Notes under the pieces: model-generated
Databases searched by the model: none
Seen by the model: the letters and a program-made list of their open reading frames with translations, nothing else
Told to the model about the DNA's origin: nothing
Assembly (NCBI RefSeq): GCF_014641945.1
Contig: NZ_BMIJ01000004.1
Coordinates: 484,648-548,647 of the forward strand
DNA: 64,000 nt
Reading direction: 5' to 3'
From: Marinobacterium zhoushanense
GTDB taxonomy: Bacteria > Pseudomonadota > Gammaproteobacteria > Pseudomonadales > Balneatricaceae
In this document: positions 10,266-18,025 of the stretch, piece after piece
How positions within the stretch are numbered: the first letter of the stretch is position 1
Layout: every line of letters begins with the position of its first letter
Position numbers and translations under genes: made by a program

Positions 10266-10316
10266 TGTCGCAAAACGCACAGAAAAGCCGAAAAACAGGC
10301 TGTGCGTTTTGCGACA
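10266..10316 (+). promoter_or_regulatory. paired NifA-type upstream activator sites of nifF, arranged as an inverted repeat
   Basis: Two perfect TGT-N10-ACA sites, TGTCGCAAAACGCACA (10266-10281) and TGTGCGTTTTGCGACA (10301-10316), are exact inverted copies of each other over 16 bases with a 17-19-base spacer. They lie about 75-110 bases upstream of the nifF -24 element. The arrangement suits two NifA dimers on the same face of the helix, with centres 35 bases apart. The same sequence could also form a hairpin after modC. Confidence 0.75.
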
Positions 10317-10389
10317 ACCGATCTGCGACAACAGGGTTGCCACAACGCCGCGCCCCGCAATTCAAGCCCTTAAGCAATCCCCCTGCCGC

Positions 10390-10405
10390 TGGTATGGAAT
10401 TCGCA
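10390..10405 (+). promoter_or_regulatory. sigma-54 promoter of nifF
   Basis: TGGTATGGAATTCGCA has GG and GC exactly ten bases apart, matching the sigma-54 consensus except at two -24-side bases. It lies downstream of paired NifA-type sites and about 72 bases before the nifF ATG. Confidence 0.7.
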
Positions 10406-10452
10406 ATAACCCGGTAACACCCGCCCCGCCGGGATCCGCTTAACTGTTGTAG

Positions 10453-11022
<570 letters not shown>

Positions 11023-11062
11023 TCCCGACTGCGTACATCTCTCATCACGTTCCCTATTGCGT

Positions 11063-11094
11063 GGCGCACCGGATTTCCGGCGCGCCTTTTTTTT
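11063..11094 (+). terminator. intrinsic terminator after nifF
   Basis: A GC-rich hairpin (outer stem GGCGC/GCGCC, inner CGG/CCG, ATTT loop) is followed directly by eight T residues, the classical rho-independent form. Confidence 0.85.
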
Positions 11095-11134
11095 GCCCTC
11101 TGCGCAGCCGGGAGACTCAGGTTCTATACCCAAA

Positions 11135-12082
11135 TTAATCTCTCAACCACTGCCCCGACCGTGGACGCTTGAGTGACGCAAGCCAGCCATAGCCACTGAC
11201 CATCACAATACCGGCGATCACCAGCGCCGATCCGAACAGGAAACTGGGCTCAAGTGCCTCACCCAGCAGCCAGGCCCCCAGCACAACGCCGAACAGCGGC
11301 GTCATAAAGGAGAGCACGCCGATCTGTGACGCCCGGTAATGACGTAGCAGCCAGAACCAGATCAGGAAACCGACGAACGACACCATGACCGACTGGAACC
11401 CGAGGCTGAACAGAGCCTCTGGTGTCGGATTGAAACTGTTCCGCCCCAACAGGACCGCCGCCAGCGACAGCAGCACGAAGGCACCGAGTAACTGATAGAG
11501 CAGGGTCTGGTTGGGCGATAGATGCGCCAGACTCGACGAGCGTATCACCACCGTGGTCAGCCCCCAGGAGGCACCCGCCAACAACGCCAACAGATCACCA
11601 ACCAGCATGGCACTCCGATCCACCGGCAGCTGACCACTCGGCGCAGAATCTCCACCCATAAACGCCAACGCTATCCCGGAAAACGCCAGCGCAATGCCCA
11701 GCCACTGCAGCGGCGACAGGCGCTCGGTGTGCACCTTGAAGTGCAGGATGACCGCGGAAAAGATCGGTGAGGTATAGAGGAACACCACCGAGTGCGCGGC
11801 GGAGGTGCGCAGCAGCGCCTCGCCCAGCAGCAGATACTCCATCGAGAACAGCACGCCGACCACCACGCCCGGCTTCCAGTTGCCAGCGCCAAATTCGAGC
11901 TTCTCACGCCGAACCGCGATATAGGCCGCCACCAACAGCGCGGCGATACCGGAGCGCAGCGCCAACTGCAGGACCGGGGATATATCCGCGCCGGTGCCCT
12001 TGAGCAGGACCTGCTGCATACCGATGATCAAACAGAAAAACACCATCAGGCTAAACGCCCGCACGTCCACGGAGCTACGCAT
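11135..12082 (-). CDS. DMT-superfamily (EamA) transporter
   Basis: A 315-residue inner-membrane protein with about ten hydrophobic helices arranged as two EamA repeats (about 8-130 and 150-285), of the RhaT/YdcZ-like drug/metabolite exporter type. The start chosen is the ATG preceded by GGTGGAT. A TTG 14 codons upstream is possible but has no better ribosome site. It is divergent from an AraC-type regulator with about 130 bases between them, the common arrangement for an exporter under local control. The substrate is unknown; members of the family move amino acids, metabolites or toxic compounds. Confidence 0.85.
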   Translation of the reverse strand: MRSSVDVRAFSLMVFFCLIIGMQQVLLKGTGADISPVLQLALRSGIAALLVAAYIAVRREKLEFGAGNWKPGVVVGVLFSMEYLLLGEALLRTSAAHSVVFLYTSPIFSAVILHFKVHTERLSPLQWLGIALAFSGIALAFMGGDSAPSGQLPVDRSAMLVGDLLALLAGASWGLTTVVIRSSSLAHLSPNQTLLYQLLGAFVLLSLAAVLLGRNSFNPTPEALFSLGFQSVMVSFVGFLIWFWLLRHYRASQIGVLSFMTPLFGVVLGAWLLGEALEPSFLFGSALVIAGIVMVSGYGWLASLKRPRSGQWLRD

Positions 12083-12210
12083 ATCCACCGGCACTCTCCA
12101 CACCCAGTTCCCATACTCAATCAAGATCCGCTGCCATTGTGGCTGTGTCAGTTAGGCGAGATATAGCTAGAATATGACAAACGACAGCGAAATCCTGACA
12201 GAGGTACACC

Positions 12211-13002
12211 TTGGCCCTTCCCACCCGGCAACTAGCAGACACCCCCTATACGACCGAGCTGCCCAGCCCGATCTGCTTCCGCACCGCCTGTGTGCCGGCG
12301 GATGCCGCCTATCCGGTGCACAGTCACCTCTGGGGGGAGTTCGTCTACACCTTCAGCGGCGTGATGGAGGTCAAGGTGGGTTATCAGCAGTATCTGGTGC
12401 CGACCCAATACGGACTCTGGCTACCACCCAACGTGGAGCATCAGGGGCTTAACCGCTACGAAGCCTGCCACTGCTCGCTCTATGTGGCGGAACCGATCAG
12501 CCACGTACTGCCCAACACCACCTGCGCGCTGACCGTGACCCCGCTGGTCAGCGCGATGCTGGAGCACCTGAAAGCCAGGGCGCTCACGCCCCCCTACAAC
12601 GAAGAGGATCAGCGCCTGCTGCAGGTGCTGGTGGATCAACTGGCAATGGCGGAGTGCGTCGGCAGCTATCTGCCCAGCTCCGACGATCCCTTGCTGGCAC
12701 CGATCCTTGAACAGCTGGACAACTCACCGGGCGACAACGCCACTCTGACCGAGTTGGCCAACCGGGTGCACACCACCGAGCGCACGCTGATCCGGCGCTG
12801 CCAACGGGACCTGGGCATGTCACTAGCGGAGTGGCGGCAGCGCCTGCGCGTGATCAAGGCGCTGCCGATGCTGGAAGCGGGCGACAAGGTGGAAAGTATC
12901 GCCCTGGACCTGGGCTACGGCAGCTCCTCGGCCTTTATCAACATGTTCCGCCGCTTAATGGGGGTCACGCCGGACGAGTACCGCAAGGGTCTGAACGGCT
13001 AA
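12211..13002 (+). CDS. AraC-family transcriptional regulator
   Basis: A 263-residue regulator with an N-terminal cupin-like sensor (HSHLWGEFVYTFSGVMEVKV, about 43-62, and LPPNVEHQG near 75) and a C-terminal double helix-turn-helix of AraC type (about 165-260, with LDLGYGSSSAFINMFRRLMG). The cupin His residues could hold a ligand or metal. The start is a TTG preceded by AGAGG; no good ATG lies nearby. It is divergent from the EamA exporter and is its most likely regulator. The convergent Ycf46-like gene ends only nine bases after its stop. Confidence 0.88.
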   Translation: MALPTRQLADTPYTTELPSPICFRTACVPADAAYPVHSHLWGEFVYTFSGVMEVKVGYQQYLVPTQYGLWLPPNVEHQGLNRYEACHCSLYVAEPISHVLPNTTCALTVTPLVSAMLEHLKARALTPPYNEEDQRLLQVLVDQLAMAECVGSYLPSSDDPLLAPILEQLDNSPGDNATLTELANRVHTTERTLIRRCQRDLGMSLAEWRQRLRVIKALPMLEAGDKVESIALDLGYGSSSAFINMFRRLMGVTPDEYRKGLNG

Positions 13003-13011
13003 TCGAAGCGC

Positions 13012-14541
13012 TCAATCGACGCTCACCGTGCGCCCCTCAGCCCAGTGACGAAGCGCCGCGATCGATTCGGCGCGCACCACCGATAGTGGCTGGGTCTGTT
13101 CGATCTCGCGCAGGATATGCTCGCTCGCAAGCGGTTCACTCTGTGAATGCGCCCAATACCCGGCGGAAACAATCGCCTGCTCGATCTCGGCACCGGCAAA
13201 CCCCTCCGCCCTGTCCGCCAGCAGCGGCAGATCGAAGCTATCCGGGTTTTGCTCGCGCTTGCGCAGGTGTACGGCGAATATGGCCCGGCGCGCGTCGGTA
13301 TTGGGCAGATCCACATAGTAGATCTCATCCAGCCGCCCCTTGCGCAGCAGCTCCGGCGGCAACCGCTCGATATCGTTGGCGGTGGCGACGATAAACACCC
13401 GGCTGGTTTTCTCCGCCATCCAGGTCAGCAACGTGCCGAGAATCCGGCTGGCGGTGCCGCTGTCGTCGCTACCACCACTGCTGATCCCCTTCTCGATCTC
13501 GTCAATCCACAGCACACAGGGCGACAGCATTTCGGCGGATTTCAGCGCCTCGCGCAGGTTACGCTCCGACTCACCGACGTACTTGTTGAACAGCGCGCCA
13601 AAGTCCAGTTTCAGCAACGGCACGCCCCAACTGCCGGCGATCGCCTTGGCAGCCATGCTCTTGCCGCAGCCCTGGACCCCGATCAGCATCAGCCCCTTGG
13701 GCAGATCAAAACTCTTGGTCCCATCCCCTTCGACAAAGAAGGGTTTGCGCACCTCCAGCCAGGATTTGAGCCGGGCAAAACCGCCGATCTCAGAAAAATC
13801 ACTGAGATCGAAACTGTAGGTGATCGCCCCACCCCGCGACAGCATCCGGTACTTGGCGTCCATCACCCCCTTGATATCGCTGTGGGTGATCGCGCCATCA
13901 TCGTAGATCGCACCGCGGATAAAACGCCGTGCATCGGCTTCGGTAAGGCCGATCAAGTTGCGCACCAGCAGCTCTATCGCTTTCGGGTCGCCCTTCAGGC
14001 GTTCGTTCTTTTTTAATGCCCAGATCTTGGCTTCCTTCTTGACCAGCGCGGTAATCTGCTCGGCCGACGGCATCGACAGTTCGAAGTGGGTGCACATCCG
14101 CTCGATCTCCGCCGGCACCTCGAAGGCATGGCTGACGAACACCAGCACCGTGTTGTTGACGTAGAACTGCTGTGCGATCTCCTTCACCACACGCAGCACC
14201 ATCGGGTTGCTCAGGTAGCTGTGAAAATCGGGCAGCAGCAGGATGCTGTCGCGTACCTGCTCCTTCACCGCCTTCAGCATCTCCAACGGGTCGGCCATAT
14301 CCGCCTGATCGGCAGCGCTGCTACGCGATGTATCGAGGCCTTCCACCTGCCATTTGGAGGTATCTGGCGCCTTGTACAGATCCAATCCCTCACCTGCACT
14401 CCAGATCCGCAGCGTGCCCAAAGAGTTGTCGTCGGCAGTGGCGCTTTTCAGCAGCTCGACCACCCGCTGCTCATCGTGAGTCTCAATGATGATGATGGGG
14501 AAATGGTCCTTCAGTTTGAGCTTGAGGTTATGCAGATCCAT
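13012..14541 (-). CDS. Ycf46-like AAA ATPase
   Basis: A 509-residue AAA ATPase. The N-terminal half (1-230) is a degenerate AAA-like region without a P-loop. The C-terminal half carries Walker A GVQGCGKSMAAKA (about 285-297), Walker B VLWIDEIEKG and a sensor region VATANDIERLP. The closest architecture I know is the Ycf46 family of cyanobacteria and plastids, implicated in inorganic-carbon use there; its role in proteobacteria is unclear. It has no membrane segment or protease domain, so it is not FtsH. It stands alone between the AraC gene and a secreted glutaredoxin-like gene. Confidence 0.8.
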   Translation of the reverse strand: MDLHNLKLKLKDHFPIIIIETHDEQRVVELLKSATADDNSLGTLRIWSAGEGLDLYKAPDTSKWQVEGLDTSRSSAADQADMADPLEMLKAVKEQVRDSILLLPDFHSYLSNPMVLRVVKEIAQQFYVNNTVLVFVSHAFEVPAEIERMCTHFELSMPSAEQITALVKKEAKIWALKKNERLKGDPKAIELLVRNLIGLTEADARRFIRGAIYDDGAITHSDIKGVMDAKYRMLSRGGAITYSFDLSDFSEIGGFARLKSWLEVRKPFFVEGDGTKSFDLPKGLMLIGVQGCGKSMAAKAIAGSWGVPLLKLDFGALFNKYVGESERNLREALKSAEMLSPCVLWIDEIEKGISSGGSDDSGTASRILGTLLTWMAEKTSRVFIVATANDIERLPPELLRKGRLDEIYYVDLPNTDARRAIFAVHLRKREQNPDSFDLPLLADRAEGFAGAEIEQAIVSAGYWAHSQSEPLASEHILREIEQTQPLSVVRAESIAALRHWAEGRTVSVD

Positions 14542-14607
14542 GGTCGCGCTAATGTCCTATGCCGAACAGATACTCAAGGGCGATATCAAACGTAACACAT
14601 CCCCAAA

Positions 14608-15120
14608 CTACTTATAATAACGCCGCTCGAACCCGGCAACGCTAAATCCCTGCATCTTTTCGTTCTGGCCAATCAGGATCAAAGGGTAGCCGGTACCGCC
14701 CAGCTTTTTAAACTCCCGCATCCGCCTGGGCAACTTCTCCACATCATACTCGGTGTAAGCGATGCTGTTTTCTTTAAAATATTTCCGCGCTTGTGCACAG
14801 TACGGGCACCATGATGTCGCGTACATGACGACATGAGGCTTATCGACTTTATCTTTCGGTGTAGTAGGCGCAGAATCGTTTTTCTCCACATCAGACGATT
14901 TAACCACGCTGGCCGGAGTGATGTTGACTGTTTCATGCTCAGCTTCAGCTGGAGGATGATCACTGAAGTGCATAACCCCATTGCTGTCTCGCCACTTGTA
15001 AATCTCGGCACTGACCGGCGTTACAGACGAAACGCCAAGAACCGATACCAAAAACACACCACCCAATAATTTCACCGCACCATCCATGACGATATAGAAT
15101 AATTTCACCTTTACCCCCAA
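14608..15120 (-). CDS. secreted DUF4124-glutaredoxin fusion protein
   Basis: A protein of up to 170 residues with an N-terminal signal or anchor segment (about 14-37), a DUF4124 domain (EIYKWRDSNGVMHFSDHPP, about 39-57), a Lys/Asp-rich linker and a C-terminal glutaredoxin domain with active site SWCPYC at about 103-108 and the cis-Pro segment GGTGYPLILIG. It is probably an envelope thiol-disulfide protein. The longest frame starts at TTG; a GTG four codons later, after GGGGGTAAAG, is equally plausible. Base composition is more AT-rich than the flanking core genes, as in the integron-like region beside it. Confidence 0.82.
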   Translation of the reverse strand: MGVKVKLFYIVMDGAVKLLGGVFLVSVLGVSSVTPVSAEIYKWRDSNGVMHFSDHPPAEAEHETVNITPASVVKSSDVEKNDSAPTTPKDKVDKPHVVMYATSWCPYCAQARKYFKENSIAYTEYDVEKLPRRMREFKKLGGTGYPLILIGQNEKMQGFSVAGFERRYYK

Positions 15121-15167
15121 GAAATCATATTAAAAATCTTCTTTGGCGTTTTAGCAGCTCAATCGTA

Positions 15168-15467
15168 CTAAACATTCTCATTGTAAAACCTAACATACGT
15201 TTTCTTGAAGTTTTTACTCAACAGTATATTAAGAGCGATCGAGAACGCTGTGACAACCGTGAGCCAGTTCCCGATTATGAGTAGTGCAGTAGAAAGAAAG
15301 TCTGGTAGTGCAGCGCCAGCCACGCTTAAGCATATGTTGACTGTTGCCAGAGGTAGGATGCCAATACCCATGCTCAGTAAAATCAGCCGCCAAGCCAACG
15401 ACCAGCAAAACTGGAAACTGGGCTCTATTTTAAAGGAAGTTGATTTAACTTGATCATCCTTATTCAT
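15168..15467 (-). CDS. small two-helix membrane protein, unknown
   Basis: A 99-residue protein with two long hydrophobic segments (about 25-52 and 58-82) and charged ends. I know no family for it. AAGGATG precedes the ATG at a normal distance. It is the leftmost of a same-strand run of small AT-rich genes. No clear attC site follows it, so it could be the last cassette of the array or the first chromosomal gene beyond it. Confidence 0.55.
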   Translation of the reverse strand: MNKDDQVKSTSFKIEPSFQFCWSLAWRLILLSMGIGILPLATVNICLSVAGAALPDFLSTALLIIGNWLTVVTAFSIALNILLSKNFKKTYVRFYNENV

Positions 15468-15500
15468 ATTTCATCCTTGATAATCAACGATTATATTTGT

Positions 15501-15547
15501 GTTGGCTACTGCGAAGCAAAGAAGGAAAAAAGCAGTAGACGTCCAAC
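15501..15547. repeat. inverted repeat, terminator or decayed attC
   Basis: Arms GTTGG-CTACTGC and GCAGTAG-(4 bases)-CCAAC flank an 18-19-base A-rich loop, giving a 12-bp stem with a small bulge between the DUF1330 gene and the small membrane-protein gene. The extended imperfect stem recalls an attC hairpin, but core-site polarity is not right for the array. On the minus strand it could act as a terminator for the DUF1330 gene. Confidence 0.4.
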
Positions 15548-15575
15548 AACATTTTTTTGAGCTGTACTTTCTGCT

Positions 15576-15866
15576 CTATTCATTTCTGTACTCTGGTACG
15601 AACACAACGAACCCCTCAGTAACTCTATCCCTTAGTTTGGATAACTCTCTACTTTCTTCGGCTTCGTAGAAAGCTTTTGCCCTTTGCTTGCTATCAAACT
15701 TATACACAACCATATGAGTATACGGTGAGCCTTCAAGACGTGTTACCGAGGAGCCAACGACCAACTCTCCACCATACTTTTTTAATATCGGTAACGACAG
15801 TGAACCAAGCTCGTTTATTCCTTGCTTATCGAGAATGTTGTAGTGATAGATGATATATCCACTCAT
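15576..15866 (-). CDS. DUF1330 family protein
   Basis: A 96-residue dimeric alpha-beta barrel type protein. The pattern GYIIYHYNILD, KKYGGELVVGSSVTRLEG, MVVYKFDSKQRAKAFYEAEESREL is the DUF1330 signature. The biochemical role is unknown. It lies in the same-strand cassette run, with a full attC site immediately upstream, which is the end of the neighbouring GFA cassette. AT-rich codon use differs from the core genes of the window. Confidence 0.75.
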   Translation of the reverse strand: MSGYIIYHYNILDKQGINELGSLSLPILKKYGGELVVGSSVTRLEGSPYTHMVVYKFDSKQRAKAFYEAEESRELSKLRDRVTEGFVVFVPEYRNE

Positions 15867-15901
15867 AAGAACTTCCCTATTTTAGTATGGGTAACTCGGA
15901 C

Positions 15902-16000
15902 ACATAACGCCCACACTACCGGCGAGCGTAACATCGTGAAGCGAGTCCAGCCCAAATTGCGCTGATTGCAATTTGGGCGTGGTTGGTGTGTTTGTTATGC
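15902..16000 (-). repeat. attC site of the GFA cassette
   Basis: Read on the minus strand it runs from R'' GCATAAC to R' GTTATGT over 99 bases. Outer arms (CACACC.. / ..GTGTGG) and an inner perfect arm pair CCCAAATTGC / GCAATTTGGG give a long imperfect hairpin with unpaired bases, as integron integrases require. Confidence 0.72.
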
Positions 16001-16024
16001 GCGCCTTGCACATAGTAGAAAATA

Positions 16025-16429
16025 TTATTCAGGGAAGCCATCGTATTTTTTTGATTTAACCCCCTCTTCATACCAACTTGCTCTTTCCGACCAAAATATA
16101 TTGTCTTGTGGGCCGATGCTAGGTGTTTTGTCTAAGCTGCCAGCAGGTACCACAAGCGCCTTACCGGATTTAGACAAATATGGAACCGGCGAACCGCATT
16201 TTCCACAAAATGCGCTGGTTATAGTTCTTCCAGGGACATCATATCTCCGGATATTTTCCTCTCCAGATATCCAAGAAATATTGTCGCTATCGGTAAACAG
16301 ATTGGATACATGTGCAGAACCCGTTGCTTTTTGGCATTGCGCACAATGGCATAGATGAAATGAATTAAATGCATCATTACATTCAAATTTCACTTCGCCA
16401 CATAGACAACTACCGCTTACTGAATTCAT
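16025..16429 (-). CDS. GFA-family zinc protein (cassette gene)
   Basis: A 134-residue protein of the glutathione-dependent formaldehyde-activating (GFA/Mss4-like) family. The Cys ligands are visible in GSCLCGEVKF (about 7-16), CHCAQCQKATG (about 30-40) and FCGKCGSPV near 80, which bind two zinc ions. Most members have no proven reaction despite the name. The start ATG has GAGG seven bases upstream. It is a cassette gene, with an attC just after its stop and another before its start. A second, chromosomal GFA protein occurs at about 41.6 kb with the same SGEENI motif. Confidence 0.85.
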   Translation of the reverse strand: MNSVSGSCLCGEVKFECNDAFNSFHLCHCAQCQKATGSAHVSNLFTDSDNISWISGEENIRRYDVPGRTITSAFCGKCGSPVPYLSKSGKALVVPAGSLDKTPSIGPQDNIFWSERASWYEEGVKSKKYDGFPE

Positions 16430-16452
16430 ATTTTTACCTCGGGCCAATGTTC

Positions 16453-16542
16453 GAATAACGCCGCGCACAGGGGCCGGCAAAAAAGCGCAGCGTTTTGACG
16501 GTCCCAGCGACCAACGGGAGCAACTGCTGCGGATTGTTAGCC
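16453..16542 (-). repeat. attC site of the HEPN-like cassette
   Basis: Minus-strand R'' GGCTAAC and R' GTTATTC bound 90 bases. Internal arms GTCAAAACGCTGCGC and the GCCGGCCCC/GTGCGCGGCGTT side give the usual bulged stem with a GGGACC centre. The TAA stop of the upstream cassette gene lies inside R''. Confidence 0.75.
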
Positions 16543-17115
16543 ATTTCTCTGATACTTCTCGAAATGGCGGATTAATTCAACGGCTGCATTTACATAACTC
16601 AGTGCCTGCGACTGTGAAATTGAAAGCATTGAGTCCTTTTCGTGCGCCACCTTATTTCTAAGCATTCGCATCTCATGAAGGAGGCTCTCATGCTTTTTGG
16701 ATAACCGGCCATTTTTACTTAGGGTTTCAATGTTATGCATTGGGGAGCGGTACGAAGGCGAATCCGGTGATATAGCCAACCTAGATACTGCTGATGCAAT
16801 AGATGTTTCCAGACCTGACCATGCCAGAAGTATTGCAGCAGATGGAGCTCGATCAACTGCATCCATCATTTGTTCTTCTAATGAAGTGAACACAGGACTC
16901 TCTACCACCGGTTCTTCTTGCGCAAACTCTATGTGCAACTCCTCGGCCTGTTGTTTTACTTTCTCAAAGTCTAGCTCTAAGTCTTTATATTTCACATGTG
17001 CAAGCCGTTGAACTATTTTTGCCAATTCCGCACGAAACATAAATAAGAATGCGATAGCTACCGACGGCCAAGCCAGGTTCGATATTATATCTGCTATAAA
17101 TTGTTTCCAGTCCAT
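16537..17115 (-). CDS. membrane-anchored HEPN/DUF4145-like cassette protein
   Basis: A 192-residue protein with one N-terminal membrane helix (about 11-29), a short coiled-coil linker (about 36-62) and a helical C-terminal domain (about 80-185). That domain contains MLRNKVAHEKDS, an R-x4-H arrangement (RNKVAH) typical of HEPN and DUF4145 domains. HEPN proteins with this motif are often RNases in toxin-antitoxin, abortive-infection or other defence settings, though DUF4145 members can be non-catalytic. There is no partner antitoxin gene in the same cassette. The function is inferred only. Its stop overlaps the attC site, so it is a bona fide cassette gene. Confidence 0.7.
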   Translation of the reverse strand: MDWKQFIADIISNLAWPSVAIAFLFMFRAELAKIVQRLAHVKYKDLELDFEKVKQQAEELHIEFAQEEPVVESPVFTSLEEQMMDAVDRAPSAAILLAWSGLETSIASAVSRLAISPDSPSYRSPMHNIETLSKNGRLSKKHESLLHEMRMLRNKVAHEKDSMLSISQSQALSYVNAAVELIRHFEKYQRNG

Positions 17116-17135
17116 CGGTGTTGTTCTCTTATGAT

Positions 17136-17213
17136 GGCTAACGCCGCACTAAAGGGCCGAGCGTAGCGAGGTCCCAGTGAGCGAAGCGAACGATTTTGAG
17201 TGCTTTGTTATGC
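17136..17213 (-). repeat. attC site of the 78-residue cassette
   Basis: Minus-strand R'' GCATAAC to R' GTTAGCC, 78 bases. The arms AGCACT/AGTGC and CGCTTCGCTCAC / TCGCTACGCTC surround a TGGGACC centre, a very typical chromosomal-integron attC. The stop codon of the cassette gene lies in R''. Confidence 0.82.
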
Positions 17214-17444
17214 ATTTTTTCTACCGCTCAAGTATTTATAGACATTTAGAAGTAAAGTTAGCACTAATCCAACGACGATACTTACTCCAAAAAACCAGCT
17301 CGCCCATAAAGTTGCCAACGACAACCAATTGATAATGCCTTCACAATGGAATTCACATTGAGGATTGTGTGTCCAACCAATGAAGCACATTACTAGGCTT
17401 ATGATTAAGCCGAGTATCGTACTAATCTTGAATTCCTTCACCAT
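17208..17444 (-). CDS. small cassette membrane protein, unknown
   Basis: A 78-residue protein with two predicted membrane helices (about 8-24 and 40-66) separated by a short loop containing two Cys and two His (HNPQCEFHCEG). The Cys/His loop could bind metal or form a disulfide on the outer face. No known family. It is a single-gene cassette flanked by a short att-like junction on its 5' side and a full attC on its 3' side. Confidence 0.6.
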   Translation of the reverse strand: MVKEFKISTILGLIISLVMCFIGWTHNPQCEFHCEGIINWLSLATLWASWFFGVSIVVGLVLTLLLNVYKYLSGRKNA

Positions 17445-17465
17445 TACTTTGACTTCACCTTAATT

Positions 17466-17484
17466 GCATAACAGCGTATTAGGC
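17466..17484 (-). repeat. short attC-like junction
   Basis: On the minus strand GCCTAATACGCTGTTATGC joins an R''-like GCCTAA directly to an R'-like GTTATGC with only six bases between. The identical centre TAATACGCTGTTA recurs at the next junction. It is too short for a normal attC hairpin and may be a deletion product. Confidence 0.5.
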
Positions 17485-17925
17485 ATCACAAGACTTCTTT
17501 TCTTGAGATGCACATGGCTTTAAAAAGGGCCTAATTGCTTCTTTGGGTGATAATTTTGTCAACATTCCTTTCCACGCACCACCAATTCCCACTGCATGAA
17601 CCCACTTCCCCAAGATATAATCACCGTCCCTTATTCCTTTAAACCTTATATCTTGAGATTTATCGCTACCCATTTCTGTCCTATGAATTACAAAACTGTA
17701 TGTACTATTGGACAAACCTCCCGAAATAGATCCTTCATACTCGAAGCCATTACTTACTAGCCCACTTATCTGTTCATTCTGTATATTCATTTGAAAATAC
17801 AATGGCGAAAGTTCAACACCGTCATCAAAGGAATATGTAATTACCCAATTTTCTTCCCTCTCATCACCAAAAGCTGTAATAGAACAGAACAGCATTAGTA
17901 ACAATATGGTTATTTTCTTGCGCAT
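17479..17925 (-). CDS. secreted cassette protein, unknown
   Basis: A 148-residue protein with a signal peptide (KKITILLLMLFCSITAFG, cleavage near residue 20) and a beta-rich mature part, ending in a segment with two Cys (CASQEKKSC). No family is recognised. It is the rightmost gene of the cassette run. Both flanking junctions are the unusual short attC-like form. AT-rich codon use points to transfer. Confidence 0.6.
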   Translation of the reverse strand: MRKKITILLLMLFCSITAFGDEREENWVITYSFDDGVELSPLYFQMNIQNEQISGLVSNGFEYEGSISGGLSNSTYSFVIHRTEMGSDKSQDIRFKGIRDGDYILGKWVHAVGIGGAWKGMLTKLSPKEAIRPFLKPCASQEKKSCDA

Positions 17926-17945
17926 ATTATTTTAAGCATCTCCCT

Positions 17946-17964
17946 GCCTAACAGCGTATTAGAC
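17946..17964 (-). repeat. short attC-like junction at right edge of array
   Basis: Minus-strand GACGTCTAATACGCTGTTAGGC contains R''-like GTCTAA and R' GTTAGGC around the same TAATACGCTGTTA centre seen at 17469-17481. It marks the insertion boundary of the first cassette and is a candidate relic of attI or of a collapsed attC. Confidence 0.5.
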
Positions 17965-18025
17965 GTCCCGTGCAAGCTTTGTTACCTTGCAAGGTCCAAA
18001 TATCTTCCAAGGACAGGAGGAGTCG

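Larger units (their letters stand above)
15902..17964 (-). mobile_element. integron cassette array without integrase (CALIN)
   Basis: Three full attC-like sites (15902-16000, 16453-16542, 17136-17213) and two very short attC-like junctions (17466-17484, 17946-17964) separate small genes that all lie on the minus strand. The stop codons of the genes fall in or next to the R'' core sites, as in real cassettes. The region is clearly more AT-rich than the flanking nif and core genes. No tyrosine recombinase with an IntI patch is encoded in the window, so it is best called a cluster of attC sites lacking an integrase. Cassette polarity implies an ancestral attI on the right-hand side. The left boundary is uncertain. 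Confidence 0.72.
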
